Notes under the pieces: generated by a model
Told to the model about the DNA's origin: nothing
What the model saw: the letters and a program-made list of their open reading frames with translations, nothing else
Database searches by the model: none
Assembly (NCBI GenBank): GCA_944739405.2
Contig: OX123183.2
Location: 120,660,331 to 120,724,330 of the forward strand
Length of the DNA: 64,000 nt
Reading direction: 5' to 3'
From: Euclidia mi
Lineage: Eukaryota; Arthropoda; Insecta; Lepidoptera; Erebidae
Shown: piece after piece, positions 1 through 10,558 of the stretch
Position numbering within the stretch: the first letter of the stretch is position 1
Layout of the letters: each line of letters starts with the position of its first letter
Program-made: the position numbers and the translations under genes

Positions 1-735
1 GTAACATTTTCACGACGAACATCTTATATAAATAGCAGCTACACACTTAACAAAGTACTAATCAATAAAGCTAACAGCATTAGAGATCTGGGAGTTATAC
101 AGGACAGTAGGCTATTATATGATCAACATATAGATAGTATTGTGAAAAAAGCATCAAAAGCTCTGGGATTTATATTGCGTAACACATCCTGCTTCCGCAC
201 ATTGAAACCAGTCAAAGTACTGTACTGCTCTTTTGTACGCAGCCACTTAGAATATGCATCCCAGATTTGGAACCCTCAGTACGAAATTTATAAATCTCGC
301 ATTGAGGGCGTCCAAAAAAAGTTCCTACGATACCTTGACTACAGGGCACAGCAATGTTCAGTTGATTATGAGCACAGATGTAAAAGGTTTCACTTCCTAC
401 CTTTGGAAGTAAGGCGACGTATTGGGGATATTAGTTTTCTGTTAAAAATTGCTAATGGTTCAATTGACTGCCCTGATTTACTAGCTAATATCTCAATTCG
501 CACAAATTTGTTGAGCTTCCGTCGGCGCCCAATATTGAATGTACCATTTAGTTCAACAAACTATAGGGGTAATGCATTTTCCATAAGAAGTGCTGCAAGT
601 TTCAATGCACTCGCACGGGATCTTAATATTGATCTTTTTTGCACTAGTGTTACCACTATGAGGCGGCAATTGGCTAATTTATACTTCGGTAATGTTTTGA
701 ACATTGAGCACATCAGCGCAGGATTGACTGAGTGA
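1..735 (+). CDS. LINE reverse transcriptase, C-terminal part (5' end off window)
   Basis: The frame is open from base 1 to a TGA at 733-735, so the start lies before the window. The first ~60 codons hold TFSR and IRDLGV, the block that follows the catalytic core in CR1/Jockey-type LINE reverse transcriptases. Next comes the helical thumb/connection segment (KKASKALGFILR, VLYCSFVRSHLEYASQIWNP), then IEGVQKKFLRYL. The last ~80 residues (RRRIGDISFLLKIANGSIDCP, trimmed: RRRIGDISF) are the usual variable tail. The catalytic YxDD box would be upstream and is not visible. There is no stop or frameshift in 244 codons, so the insertion is fairly young. It would act with target-primed reverse transcription in the nucleus. 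The clade (CR1, Jockey or a relative) is inferred from pattern only. Confidence 0.85.
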   Translation, partial: VTFSRRTSYINSSYTLNKVLINKANSIRDLGVIQDSRLLYDQHIDSIVKKASKALGFILRNTSCFRTLKPVKVLYCSFVRSHLEYASQIWNPQYEIYKSRIEGVQKKFLRYLDYRAQQCSVDYEHRCKRFHFLPLEVRRRIGDISFLLKIANGSIDCPDLLANISIRTNLLSFRRRPILNVPFSSTNYRGNAFSIRSAASFNALARDLNIDLFCTSVTTMRRQLANLYFGNVLNIEHISAGLTE

Positions 736-1010
736 AGTTACCATTTTTTGTTCATTTTGGTTTATTGTTTTTCTAAGTGTATATTGTTATTTTTGTGTAT
801 ACCTATTTGTTTTTGTTTAATTATTATTTTTCCTTTTTTTTTTTGTATACCTATTTAAAACGAGTACAAAAATCGTCCTACTTTTTATACCCATATGTGA
901 GGGCTTTTAATTGGCAAACTGATAATGTTAATTGTTATATTCATAGTTTTAATTAGTCCGTAAGCCTTCTGTAAAACTAAATAAATAAAAATAAATAAAT
1001 AAATAAATAA
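1..1010 (+). mobile_element. Non-LTR retrotransposon (CR1/Jockey-like), 3' end
   Basis: The reverse-transcriptase frame is followed by a ~240-base T-rich 3' UTR and a simple (AAAT)n tail at about 979-1010. The tail meets SINE-A sequence directly, which suggests the LINE inserted inside a SINE. Confidence 0.75.
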
Positions 1011-1136
1011 ATCACCAGACTCCGAGCTGCTACCGAGAATTCGGAAAAACCCAGTAGCACTTTTGCTCGACCCGGGAATCGAATCCGGGACCTCCGATCA
1101 GTAGTCGCATACGCTATCCACTGGACCACGGAGGCA
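1011..1136 (-). mobile_element. SINE-A, 5' half
   Basis: On the minus strand the tRNA-like head (B box ggattcgattcccggg) and the first part of the body are present. The copy stops at gtctggtgat, exactly where the LINE tail begins. The missing 3' module should lie left of the window if the LINE split the SINE. Confidence 0.85.
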
Positions 1137-2689
1137 GGGTATAGTAATTTTTCAAATTGTGTTATTGTTTTCGAAAGGTAAAGTCCAAGAAATATGAATA
1201 TGTAACATGTATGCCAGTCGCACCCTTAGTGATAAAGTTTTCAAGCCAAAATTTTTGCTCTACTTGAGTGAGTTTTGACAAATTGTGTAAAGGTAGGTTA
1301 CTGCAGAAAGATTATTTAAGAATCTCTCCGCTACACATAACAATGTGCTGGAATTCTCAAAATTTGATCCACAACCATGATGTTGTCGACACAATTCAAC
1401 CGTTACCCGCTATCGCTCACGAATAAATTGTAATAAAACGGCTGCACAATGTGTTGGAATGTCTGACGCTAGCAGCCCTAACGTTTCAGGCCGCATCAAG
1501 ATATCCCGAAGCTTGCTAATGAAAAGAACCCTGGTTCCCTTTATTAAGTCTAATGTATTCAGTTGATCGGCTAGGAGATTGCGAGCCAAATGTCAATGTG
1601 TTTACTTCGTTGCCAGGTTTGCTTTGATGACTTCTAATGCCATTTGAGACGTTTGAAATACGTGTATTTGTAATTATTGGATTAGAGATGTGCTTATGTT
1701 AGTGTGTCTTAATCTATGCATGTGGAAATATAAGACACTGACAACAGCCAAATGGCAAAAAAAGGCTTGTCTCAAACATTTTTTTTGCTAAATCTATAAA
1801 GTTTGTGACGGCGGAAAAGTATATGTTAAACTTGAACATATTTCTGAGAACCCTGTTGTATTGAAAACACAAAAAAATAGTAAACTAACCTCTTAAAATT
1901 ATCTTCCAACAATAATATATGTAGGTACTACTTATCAACGTACGTTGGTAAAATTTATGACAATAACGTATCATATTTAAATACAGAACTTGGTTGTTTT
2001 TTATTTTTCACTACTCAACTTATTTCTAAGTAATTAATTTATTTTATGGTTTGTAAAAAGATCTAAACGTCCCGTCGTCGTCGCGCTTCTCTTTCTTATG
2101 TATACAATCCGACAGTGACAGCAGCAACTCAACTCAATAGCGGTTGTCAGCGCCTTAATAAGATTGAAGTGTCTGGCTGTGATTTCAAAATAACTATGTT
2201 TTTAATATCCTTCACAGCTTTTCATAGTCAACCGCTGAAAAATATATGTTTTATCGGGCGTAATCGATACATCTACTCATAAGTGTTAACAAAATTGTCT
2301 GTCTGTGATTTCAAAGTAACTTTAGTTTTATTAGTGCTTAAAGTTACATATTTCCAGGACTCCAAGAAAAAAAAACAGGCATTTTCAAAGTTTTATGTTA
2401 ATTACTTTCGTGGATATTTACTCCCAATGAATCAACCAGTAGCAAAGAAATGTGGTAATATCCAGTATACACCACATAGAGTACATATGAACAGGATTCC
2501 GATTCGCAGATAGCTATTTTATGGTGTTTTAGCTTCTCGGTGGCGAACCATCAAGTGAAAACCATAATAAATCCCCACTTTATGTCGGCTAGGACTCCTG
2601 GGTGCAAAACTTTATATCTATTGCTTGTGCCTTTATCTGCAATAAAGTAGGTAGCGATCCTTTGGAGCAAGCGGCTTAGATGTAGGTAA
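1137..2689. other. No gene or clear repeat seen
   Basis: AT-rich unique-looking DNA. The 76-codon ORF at 2283-2513 has low-complexity composition and no recognisable motif, so I do not call it. Confidence 0.5.
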
Positions 2690-2898
2690 ACTGAATAGCT
2701 CGGTTTGGTTGTTGGTGGTTATGATTGGCGTGGAGGGGTTCGAAACCTATCCAGGATAAATCATATACTTGAGTTATTAAACTTAATTTATAGTATCTAT
2801 ATATGTGTATGTTTAGAAAAATGTATGTCTATCTGTTGTCTAGTTACTTATACTAAACGTTTTTCCTAGTTTGGCATAGATTTGGTCCGTATTTCTTT
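2690..2898 (+). mobile_element. SINE-E, old degraded copy
   Basis: A worn head with a B-box-like ggggttcgaaacc is followed by the E-type body: a gtatgtctatctgttgtctag match, then a cctagtttggcatag match to the 'tagtttgggac' block. Divergence is high, which suggests an old insertion. Confidence 0.45.
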
Positions 2899-2943
2899 CC
2901 TTACATAAACTGTAAATTAAGACAAACTAAAATAAATATTTAT

Positions 2944-3064
2944 GTTTATTTTTTATTTATTTATATTTATAGTCTCACGCCTGTATCCCCAAAGGGGTAG
3001 GCAGAGGTGTAAATATTACAACCACATTTCGCCATGTATTTTTAGGTCCCACGTAATAGGGGGC
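2944..3064 (-). mobile_element. SINE 3' module (A/C type), 5'-truncated
   Basis: Only the shared 3' end is present, from the T-rich tail (complement of the A tail) through ctcacgcctgtatcccc to cccacgtaataggggg. It is flanked by aataaatatttat at 2931-2943 and 3065-3077. This perfect 13-bp repeat reads as a target-site duplication, but it is AT-rich, so chance is possible. Confidence 0.75.
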
Positions 3065-3077
3065 AATAAATATTTAT

Positions 3078-3606
3078 AATGAAGATTTAATGTACGAAAA
3101 ACACGCATTCTTTTAGTCTGATGTAGGAATCGAACGGATACAGCTTAGCACTATCTACTTCTGCTATTAAATAACCGCAGCCAGTAATGCCTTATAGTAA
3201 AAAGCCTACACAATATTAATTTATCACGCATTATTTTAAATCCCCTCTATTTACTCAACACACAGAAACCACCAAACTAAAAAAGTTATACCCTAATAGG
3301 TTTAGCAATGCAGTTTTATCACGTGGACAAATTGCGCAAATTGCGCATCGCAGCGCAAACGGCGGAGCGCAAAAACTGTGCGCAGGCGCGGAAGCGTTGT
3401 CATTAGCCGGCTATTTTGAGTTCTCACTATAGATGGCGGACAAAAAATTAATTTAGATATTTGCATGTCTGGCTTTGGGTTTGTTTGATGAAGTCTTGAT
3501 TGACTTACGGGTAATTTGTTTTCATCTTTGTATCTTAGCAAGGTTGTGTTAATAGTAACATACTCGTGAACTAAATAATTCAGCAACAAAATAATCCAAG
3601 TCATAT
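3078..3606. other. No gene seen; GC-rich patch
   Basis: Positions 3328-3400 are rich in gcgca words (attgcgcaaattgcgca, then gcggagcgc) in an AT-rich setting. I find no paired termini or ORF that explains them. Confidence 0.4.
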
Positions 3607-3684
3607 ATCTATCTATATCTATCTAAACGTCACGCCAGTCTCCCATTGAGGTAGGCAGAGACTATGGAACGCCAAACCGGAGCA
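3607..3684 (-). repeat. Degraded SINE 3' tail
   Basis: gtcacgccagtctcccat, gaggtaggcagag and gaacgcc match the shared SINE 3' end read from the minus strand. It is preceded by (tatc)n, which fits an F-type tetranucleotide tail. Confidence 0.4.
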
Positions 3685-4465
3685 TTTGGCTTTTCAAACA
3701 TACCTCTTTCGCTTTATCGACATTCATTAACCTCAATTTCAGTTCACTACAAGTCAACTTTTAAAATTGTAATTTTCTAGTTCAATATAATTTATTTTGG
3801 GAATCAAATCTGAAACCCTAGAACAAGACATCTCAATGCTACTTAAACCACCAAACTATGCGAATATTATGAAGAAGTACCTAACTATAATTTTATTATT
3901 ACAAATAACTATTTGCTTTAGATTGTCGCACGATCAATCTTAAACGTCATGTAAGAATGTAGAAATTCTTGTATTCGCACTAAAACGCGCTTTTGATTCG
4001 GTAATCATAGTAAACATGGGCCCAATGTGACAAATAACACTCGACCATGTTGTAACTGTCTAGCGGTACCTGGGTTCGTTCTATGTTTGCAACAAAGTTA
4101 CACAAATGTTATTTCATGGTAACTTTAGACAAATACATCATTGAAGTAACTGTATTACATGATTACGGATTTGTTTGAAGTCATCAATGAAATAACTATT
4201 CATTCTATACTGTTTCTTTAGGTACAATTAAACTAGTAGCCGTCCACGCCTTCACCTGCCAAAATTTCAACCCTTATAATTATTGTCAAATTAGGGTTGG
4301 GTTGGGTTAGGTAGAAAATTCCTCCTTAGTGGCTACTGTCATAAAAAGAACCAAAAACCAAAGGCCAAATTGTATGCTTCTAGCTTCATATCAGTGATAT
4401 GTCAGTCAGGACAAGAAATTTTACATATATGATAATAAAGCGATAAACTTCTTAAATACAATAGA
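3685..4465. other. No gene or clear repeat seen
   Basis: Unique-looking AT-rich DNA. Around 4292-4312 there are a few TTAGG-like words, too few and irregular for a telomeric array. Confidence 0.4.
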
Positions 4466-4725
4466 TTTTTTTTTATTTATAGTCTCACGCCTTTATCCCC
4501 GAAGGGGTAGGCAGAGGTGTAAATATAACACTCACATTGCGCCATGAATTTTTAGGTCCGACGCACTAGGGGTCGAGCCTATTGCCGTTACCGGGCACAT
4601 CACCAGACTCCGGGCTGCTACTGAGTATTCGGAAAAACCCAGTAACACTTTTGCCCGACCCGGGAATCGAACCCGGGACCTCCGATCAGCAGTCGTATAC
4701 GCTATCCACTGGGCCACGGAGGCAG
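4466..4725 (-). mobile_element. SINE-A, full length
   Basis: Complete copy from the A tail (seen as T's) at 4466 to the head gcctccgtggccc at 4725. Head, A-box and B-box regions, body and 3' module are all present. A 65-codon minus-strand ORF inside it is SINE translation, not a gene. Confidence 0.9.
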
Positions 4726-4944
4726 TCAATTGAATTATTATAAATTAATACACGTATTTATTAGTAGTTTTTGCCACGCAAAGTTCGATGCCAAAGCACG
4801 CTTCTATGCCTATTATCATAACTTCTTAATGAGGAAGCACAATTTGCTTGTGTAAGAAAAATCTTCATGTCAATGTGTGAATTCTGACAGCTTACATTGG
4901 GATTGTGTGGTGGACTATAATCTACTCTACACTTATTGAAATTT

Positions 4945-5003
4945 TATTATCAACCGAGAATTGAACCCAGGATCCCTCAGGTACCATGGGACCACCAAGA
5001 TAG
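4945..5003 (-). repeat. tRNA-like head remnant
   Basis: On the minus strand this reads as a tRNA-like segment with a B-box-like gggttcaattctc. No body follows. Probably an old SINE head. Confidence 0.25.
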
Positions 5004-5374
5004 AAAAACCATTAAGTTAATTCTCCCCTACTATGTTACACAACCAGATATTATTCCGTTTTAAAAACAAGTTTATGTTACGATTATTGCCAGCCGAAGG
5101 ATATAAACATCGATTTTATTAATGTCATTAACATTGCATAAAACAACTGGTTTCATAAAAAGTTCATTAAAACACCTATAGATCTTCAAAGATAGATGTG
5201 GTACATTAATTTAAGACCTATTTTACGAAATGCCGGCATCCAACCTTTTTGTTTGTAGCATATTTACATACCTAGGTCATTTTAATTTTCCATTTAGGAT
5301 AGATCCTGGTTGATATTTGCATTTGAATCTTACTCCATGTAAGTTTCATTTAATACATTTTTTTTTAATTTTTA

Positions 5375-5548
5375 ATATTTTTTTTATATTCTACCACATA
5401 CACACATCACTATCTAGTCCCAAACTAAGCAGAGCTTGTACTATGGATACTAGACAATGGATAAACATACATATATACTTTTTTTGTAAATACATACATA
5501 TTTTACATAGAAACACTCAGACCAAGACAAACATTCATGTAAATGTAA
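5375..5548 (-). mobile_element. SINE-E body, 5'-truncated
   Basis: The minus strand carries the E-type body and tail: tattctaccac at the tail end, then ctagtcccaaactaagcag, catacatatatac and gaaacactcagacc. It ends before the head. The ORF across it is SINE-derived. Confidence 0.75.
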
Positions 5549-5700
5549 TGTATTTAAAATGAGTTATATAAGAAAATTAGCACTCTGTATAAGCTTTAAC
5601 TTGGCCAAATCTGAGTCCAGTAATTTTCGTAAAGCAGGGTAGGTTACGAAAGACATACGAATGCCGCTTTGTTGAAAAGCCAATTATATTCATTTAATGA

Positions 5701-5960
5701 AGCGGCGATAGCCTAGTGGTGTACGTAACGGACTGCCGAGACGATGGTGTTGGGTTCGATCCCCAGGTACCCCGGGCACACACCTCTGACTTTTCGAAGT
5801 TATGTGTGTATTAAAAATAATAATGATCGCTCGGTAATAATGTGCCCGGCAGATGGCAATAGGCTTGCATTGGGACCTAAACATATCTGGCGAAAAGTGG
5901 GTGTGTATATACCTCTGCCTACACCTTCGGGGATAAAATGCGTGAAGTTATGAAGTTATG
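5701..5960 (+). mobile_element. SINE-B, near full length
   Basis: The head gcggcgatagcctagtgg, the B box gggttcgatcccc and the G-like block gacttttcgaagttatgtg run to about 5833. The A-type 3' module follows from tgtgcccgg at 5841 to gcgtgaagttatg. This copy shows the G/A switch clearly. Confidence 0.85.
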
Positions 5961-6645
5961 TCATTCAAAGCTTAATATTATAAAAGCTAATCCAGGCGCC
6001 ACGGAAACCGGGATAATGAAAATACAACATGCAAATACAAAATAAAACGCTAAAAGCTAAAAGCAAGTAATTGACCGTTATAACAACATTTACAAAAATC
6101 TTTGTCGGTATCAGTTCTTATTCAATACGAAACGCAAAAATTATGCGTAACTGCACATTTTATTACTAATATCCCAAGAATTTACCCGATGTAACTGTCT
6201 TTGAGGCTTTAAAATCTTTTTATTTCCAAATTAATGTTGGCAATTCCAAATTCACCCGACCGATATCATTACTTGCAATTTTATTTGTTGTAATAAATTT
6301 ATTTTAGGGACATTTTATGATTGTGGCAGAATCGGGGCAATTAAACGTTTCAACCAAAGGGTTGAGCCGAAACTGTTAATGAGTAATTAGAGTTGCAAAT
6401 TGAATGGTAGGCTCTTTAATGTCTGTCTGATGCGTTATTGTTGATGGGCTTAATGTAATGCAGATTATAAAGAATGTTATACGCTCTTAATGTGGTTTAC
6501 TATGAACGATCAACGAGTGAAAGGATTTCCAACAATTATTTTATGATCCGATACTAAGTTATTTACCAGATGGAAATTCCTGTTTTAAAAGAGAATAGTG
6601 AAATAATCAGAATTTTCTATCTACAGCAAACATATCATGTTATAT
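5961..6645. other. No gene or clear repeat seen
   Basis: AT-rich DNA with no feature I can support. Confidence 0.4.
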
Positions 6646-6659
6646 TATTACAACACTTT

Positions 6660-6799
6660 GCCCGACTCGGGAATCGAACCCGAGACCTCCCAACCCCACG
6701 CGCACATTTGTGCCGCGAGACCAACGAGGCAGTCATTATATTACACCTCTGCCTACCCCTTCGGGAATACAGGCGTGAGTCTATAAATAAATAAATAAA
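6660..6799 (+). mobile_element. SINE-C with inverted 5' part (twin priming)
   Basis: The C-type head lies on the minus strand at 6660-6732. The shared 3' tail (cctctgcctaccccttcgg, caggcgtgagtc, (aaat)n) lies on the plus strand at 6733-6799, with the middle of the SINE missing. A perfect 14-bp repeat, tattacaacacttt, flanks the whole (6646-6659 and 6800-6813). That is the structure expected from twin priming. The right part of the repeat also matches SINE-C sequence, so microhomology may have helped prime the second strand. Confidence 0.8.
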
Positions 6800-6813
6800 T
6801 ATTACAACACTTT

Positions 6814-7415
6814 CCCTATGCGTTTATTGCATATTTGATGCGTCTTTGAATGACATCTGTTTGTCGAAATCTCTAACAAAAATTTTCAATTATACTTTAC
6901 GAGAGTGCCTTGTCAGCCTTATAACATACGCGCAAAATAGTAAATAGCTTATATCGCACAAAGTTTGCAACTTCTAGTCTTAGATTAACATAAATTAGGT
7001 AAGCTTTCAAACCGAATAGTGCATTGTAAAACCACAAACACAAGTTATTGGTCTTAAAACCCGACATTTTCATTTACTCCACACGTACAGTTGTTATATA
7101 TGTGTCTAATTAGCATTGTTTTACTTCGTAACAAATTAAACAAAGTTAATGAACAATACATATTAACAACCATAGCAAATAATAAAGGCAAACTCTTAGT
7201 ATAAGTCTATAAAGTTGGAACTATATTTTAGGGCCTTTGAAAACGCGATTCTCTTAAGCATAAACCGCATAGCTACTACATATTACTTTGTATGTAAATA
7301 AACAATCTTAAAGTGTTGATAGGAAACGGTGAAGGTAATATATTTGATAAACCAAGTTTGTTACTACAAATACTTGAGACACACTACTTACTAACTGACA
7401 GCACCGCAATATCTT
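6814..7415. other. No gene or clear repeat seen
   Basis: AT-rich DNA. ORFs here are short and without motifs. Confidence 0.4.
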
Positions 7416-7858
7416 TAGGGTCGGCACATATCTGACGGAATATGCGTCGCGTATCATCCGTTGCGTAACGCCAAAACAGCCAAATATATGATAAATCATT
7501 CAACCTTTCACACCTAACCGAGATGATGCGTTAGTGCGTCGAGCGTACAGCGTCTGTTCCGTTTCCGTCAACGTATACTCGGTCGACGTCGCGCGCTCCA
7601 CGCACTACGTGTATTTTGACTGACGCGTTGGGCGACGTAGTAAAGTTAAATGTCATATAAAGCAACCGCACTGTAGTTGCCGAAAGCAGAAACTGACTAG
7701 ACGCATAATGTAGCAGGTCTAATTTGACGGAATAGACGCAACCGATGCAGATACGCTCGACGTATTTTCCGTCAGATATGTACCGACCCATCTGACGGAA
7801 TAGACGCGACCGATGATACGCTTGACGCATCTTCCGTCAGATATGTTCCGACGCCTAG
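7416..7858. mobile_element. Inverted-repeat DNA element with internal subrepeats
   Basis: The left end (cacatatctgacggaa, gcgtatcatc) is repeated in reverse complement at the right end, giving arms of ~50 bp with a few mismatches and a 2-base indel. Near the right end a unit of ~70 bp (tgacggaatagacgc ... ttccgtcagatatgt) occurs twice, at about 7725-7790 and 7792-7858. It is GC-rich against its flanks. No transposase is visible, so it is probably non-autonomous. The class is not clear. Confidence 0.6.
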
Positions 7859-8199
7859 GTGCAATTTATTGTATCACGGCCGATTGCTGTCTGCGACTCA
7901 CGATCGATCGCGCGCGGCTGATGCGATTATAGCCAGAGAATAAGAATGCATTTCATAGTGTTTTAGGTTTGCGACAAACGCGCGCGGCTGACGATCTATG
8001 CCTCACTGACTACGTCAGTTATCGGTCGTCTATCCTACGTCCATCTTAGGTATTGAACTATCAGAAAATGTAGTGCATCAAAATTGCTGATAGAAGTGAT
8101 CAACATAGCCTAAAGAATTAACAGCTGAGATGGCAACGAGCTGGTCACATTTAACGCAGAACTTAAAGCCGTTGAATTAGTCATGTTATAGTGTAGCAA

Positions 8200-8355
8200 A
8201 CGTAGTGTAGGACGCCGTCTACCTAACGACGATACGGAGAGACGATCAACTCCAAGTAGCTGGTAGCATTTGGACCCGAAGAACCTAAAATGGATCTCAG
8301 TGGCGTGACATTGCAGGAGTCTATACCCAGCAGTGGCCTACGACAGGCTGATAAT
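8200..8355 (+). pseudogene. RTE-type LINE, decayed C-terminus and tail
   Basis: One frame reads DDQLQVAGSIWTRRT, then, after a stop, QWRDIAGVYTQQW. This is the conserved C-terminal ending of RTE-like LINE ORFs (RW-DD-AG-W, W-AY-QQW). The aggctgataatgat tail follows. Stops and frame breaks mark it as dead. Confidence 0.65.
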
Positions 8356-8399
8356 GATATTTGTGAAATTTGATGCCACTTTTTTTCCGTCCGTGTGGT

Positions 8400-8615
8400 G
8401 ACGAATTAAGAATACGGAATGTCACCACCCCATATCATCCCATGGGTGTCATAAGAGCCGACAGAGGGAGCATATTATGCAGAGAACAGCACTGTAAGAG
8501 AAGTAAAACTTGATACAAACCCTATACCAACTCGTTTGGCCAGCGTGGTATAGTAGACCAAATCCTTTCAAAGGAGAGGCCTAGTCCAGCAGAGGACTGT
8601 TAAAGGCTGATGTTA
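8400..8615 (+). mobile_element. RTE-like LINE 3' end fragment
   Basis: gtcaccacccc, cccatgggtgtcataagag and later ccagcgtggtatagtagacc, cagcagaggactg and aggctgatgtta form the familiar end of moth RTE-like LINEs. The first block recurs at 17660-17720. Confidence 0.55.
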
Positions 8616-9404
8616 TTAGTTTTCATCTCTTTCTAGTTTTATCAAAGAGAATATGAGAGATATAGACTAAGTCGTTCACTACACAATTACCAGTTCTCTT
8701 ATCCCTGTCTATCCTTTGATTCAAACTTTGTAGTTATAATCACAGCAGTTCTGAGTCACCAGGGGTCACGAACTAACATTCTTACTCATTCAATACCGCT
8801 GTTTTCATAGCCACAGCATAATAAATAATAAACAATTTCTTACAATAGAAAAAACGAAAACTCAAAAATGTCAACAAAACCTACTGCGAGCGGGCTTGAA
8901 TTAAATGTAACTTGCACTTCTTATAACCCTTATGCTACTAGCCTTATTGTTTATATTTGCTTGTGGTGTGTGTATGGGAAGGTTGTAGTCATAAAGCCTA
9001 CTGCATTGGCCGCGGTTGTGTTGCAGTTGTAAAAATATTTCTCTTAAAAGTAATTTGTTTGTGCGTTTGAGAAACTATTTCTAGAATTCAGAGCAATTTA
9101 TTTTGTATATTTTCTTGTATTTTTTAATATGTTTTATGTTGTAGCTCGGCAGTGGCTGGGCGTTGCAGCCGCGTTAGAAAATGTTTATAGTTACTGCGCC
9201 GCTCCTTGGTGTAGAGAAATGTTTTAGTTGCCACAATAAATATGCCGTCAAATGCAAATATATTTTTTAACTTGCACCCGCAGTTGCTGAGGTTAGCACG
9301 TTCAAATTAATAAACTTTGCTTTTTGATATCCCAGTATCTGAATCTAACTTAAATATTCATGAAAATTTATTTCTTCAACTTCTAACAAACTATCGAGGT
9401 AACC
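8616..9404. other. No gene or clear repeat seen
   Basis: AT-rich DNA with nothing I can support. Confidence 0.4.
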
Positions 9405-9617
9405 TTAAGGGTGAAACCAAACGAGCGTAATTTTGTGAGTCGTGAATCGCAGAATTTCGGTTGCAAAAATTCTGCTGCATTCGGTTTCATAGAAAAGTAT
9501 TATTTGATTCACACGGCGACGCAAAATGAGTTACTAACAACAATAGACTTTCTATCTGCAACCGAAATTCTGCGACTCACGACTCACAAAATTACGCTCG
9601 TTTGGTTTCACCCTTAA
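9405..9617. mobile_element. TTAA-flanked MITE with 57-bp terminal inverted repeats
   Basis: The 205-bp element (9409-9613) sits between TTAA at 9405-9408 and 9614-9617. Its ends are inverted repeats of 57 bp starting gggtgaaaccaaacgagcgt, with one mismatch (position 9446). TTAA targets are typical of piggyBac-type elements, but the GGGTG terminus is not the classic one. No transposase is present. The 68-codon ORF spanning it is only a read-through of the two arms. Confidence 0.85.
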
Positions 9618-10034
9618 ATAATCTAAAAGATGCAAGAAAATAATCTTTAGCGGTAATCTGGTTTTAAGGAATGCTAGATGCTATCAAGTTTGATTTATTT
9701 TATAACGTCATTTAATAAATAATAGATGCACATTCCGTTTCTCATGTATGACAAATATGAGTATTAAACCAAGATTAAGGATCCCATAAAGTTTGACTTA
9801 GCTCATTAGTCACAATATGGACATTTAACAGTAGCGCTCTTATTTATCGTCCAAAGCGAATCCCGGCAAAAGTTTTGAAAGGCTAAGTTGATGGTGTTGG
9901 TGTCTGACTCTGTTAGCCGCCTGAAATTAAATGATTCCTGTTCTCAGGCAAGATCCGGGACCGATTGCCTTAGATTCCCTCTGAATTACGGTAGCACTCT
10001 GAAAATACCACAACCTCTGACAACGACGCTTTAC
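9618..10034. other. No gene or clear repeat seen
   Basis: AT-rich DNA with nothing I can support. Confidence 0.4.
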
Positions 10035-10185
10035 CTACGGCCATTTTCAATATACGAACTATAGATAGATCTGTAGATTTTAGATACGTGTTTGACATAT
10101 TTTGTATGGAGCTTATGTCAAAAACTGTCAAAAACGAATCTAAAATCTACAGATCTATCTATAATTTGAATATTGAATTCCGTAG
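10035..10185. mobile_element. Fold-back inverted-repeat element
   Basis: Arms 10046-10097 and 10126-10177 are inverted copies. The core tatagatagatctgtagat and onward is perfect over 26 bp. The outer ctacgg/ccgtag words at 10035 and 10180 extend the symmetry with a small indel. Only ~28 bases separate the arms. No coding capacity. Confidence 0.65.
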
Positions 10186-10253
10186 TCAGTCGATCTGTTT
10201 GTTGCAAGTCACACACAGTATATTAAATTAAGACTTAGAATTATTTTCTTACT

Positions 10254-10511
10254 GCCTTCGTGGTCCAGTGCATAGCTTATGTGACTGCGGATCGGAGGTC
10301 CCGGTTTCGATTCTCGGGTCGGGCAAAAGTTTTAATGGGTTTTTCCGAATTCTCGGTAGCAGCACGGAGTCTGGTGATGTGCCCGGTAACGGCAATAGGC
10401 TCGCCCCCTATTACGTGGGACCTAAAAATTCATGGCGAAATGTGGGTGTAATATTACACCTCTGCCTACCCCTTCGGGTATTCAGGCGTGAGTCTATAAA
10501 TAAAAAAAAAT
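10254..10511 (+). mobile_element. SINE-A, full length
   Basis: Complete copy with head gccttcgtggtccagtgc, slightly diverged boxes, body, 3' module and a tail running into A's. Two overlapping ORFs here are SINE translations. Confidence 0.9.
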
Positions 10512-10558
10512 ATATGGTTTGTCTAAAGCAAAATTCCGTTGACATGGCTTGTGCCAAC

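Noticed and set aside
4292..4312. Telomere-like TTAGG words
   Set aside because: Only a few irregular units (ttagggttgggttgggttagg-like). No array.
4466..4725. tRNA genes at SINE heads (good B boxes such as gggttcgattcccgg)
   Set aside because: Each lies at the 5' end of a SINE body with tail or duplication. None stands alone with a full cloverleaf that I could pair.
4532..4729. ORFs with SRVRFPGRAKVLLGFSEYSVAARSLVMCPV-type peptides, here and at 10260, 15731, 17813, 43073 and 44366
   Set aside because: They are translations of SINE-A/C copies. The shared peptide follows the SINE sequence and appears wherever a copy lacks stops in that frame.
9411..9617. 68-codon ORF filling the TTAA MITE
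   Set aside because: It spans two inverted arms and the element ends. No protein-like pattern.
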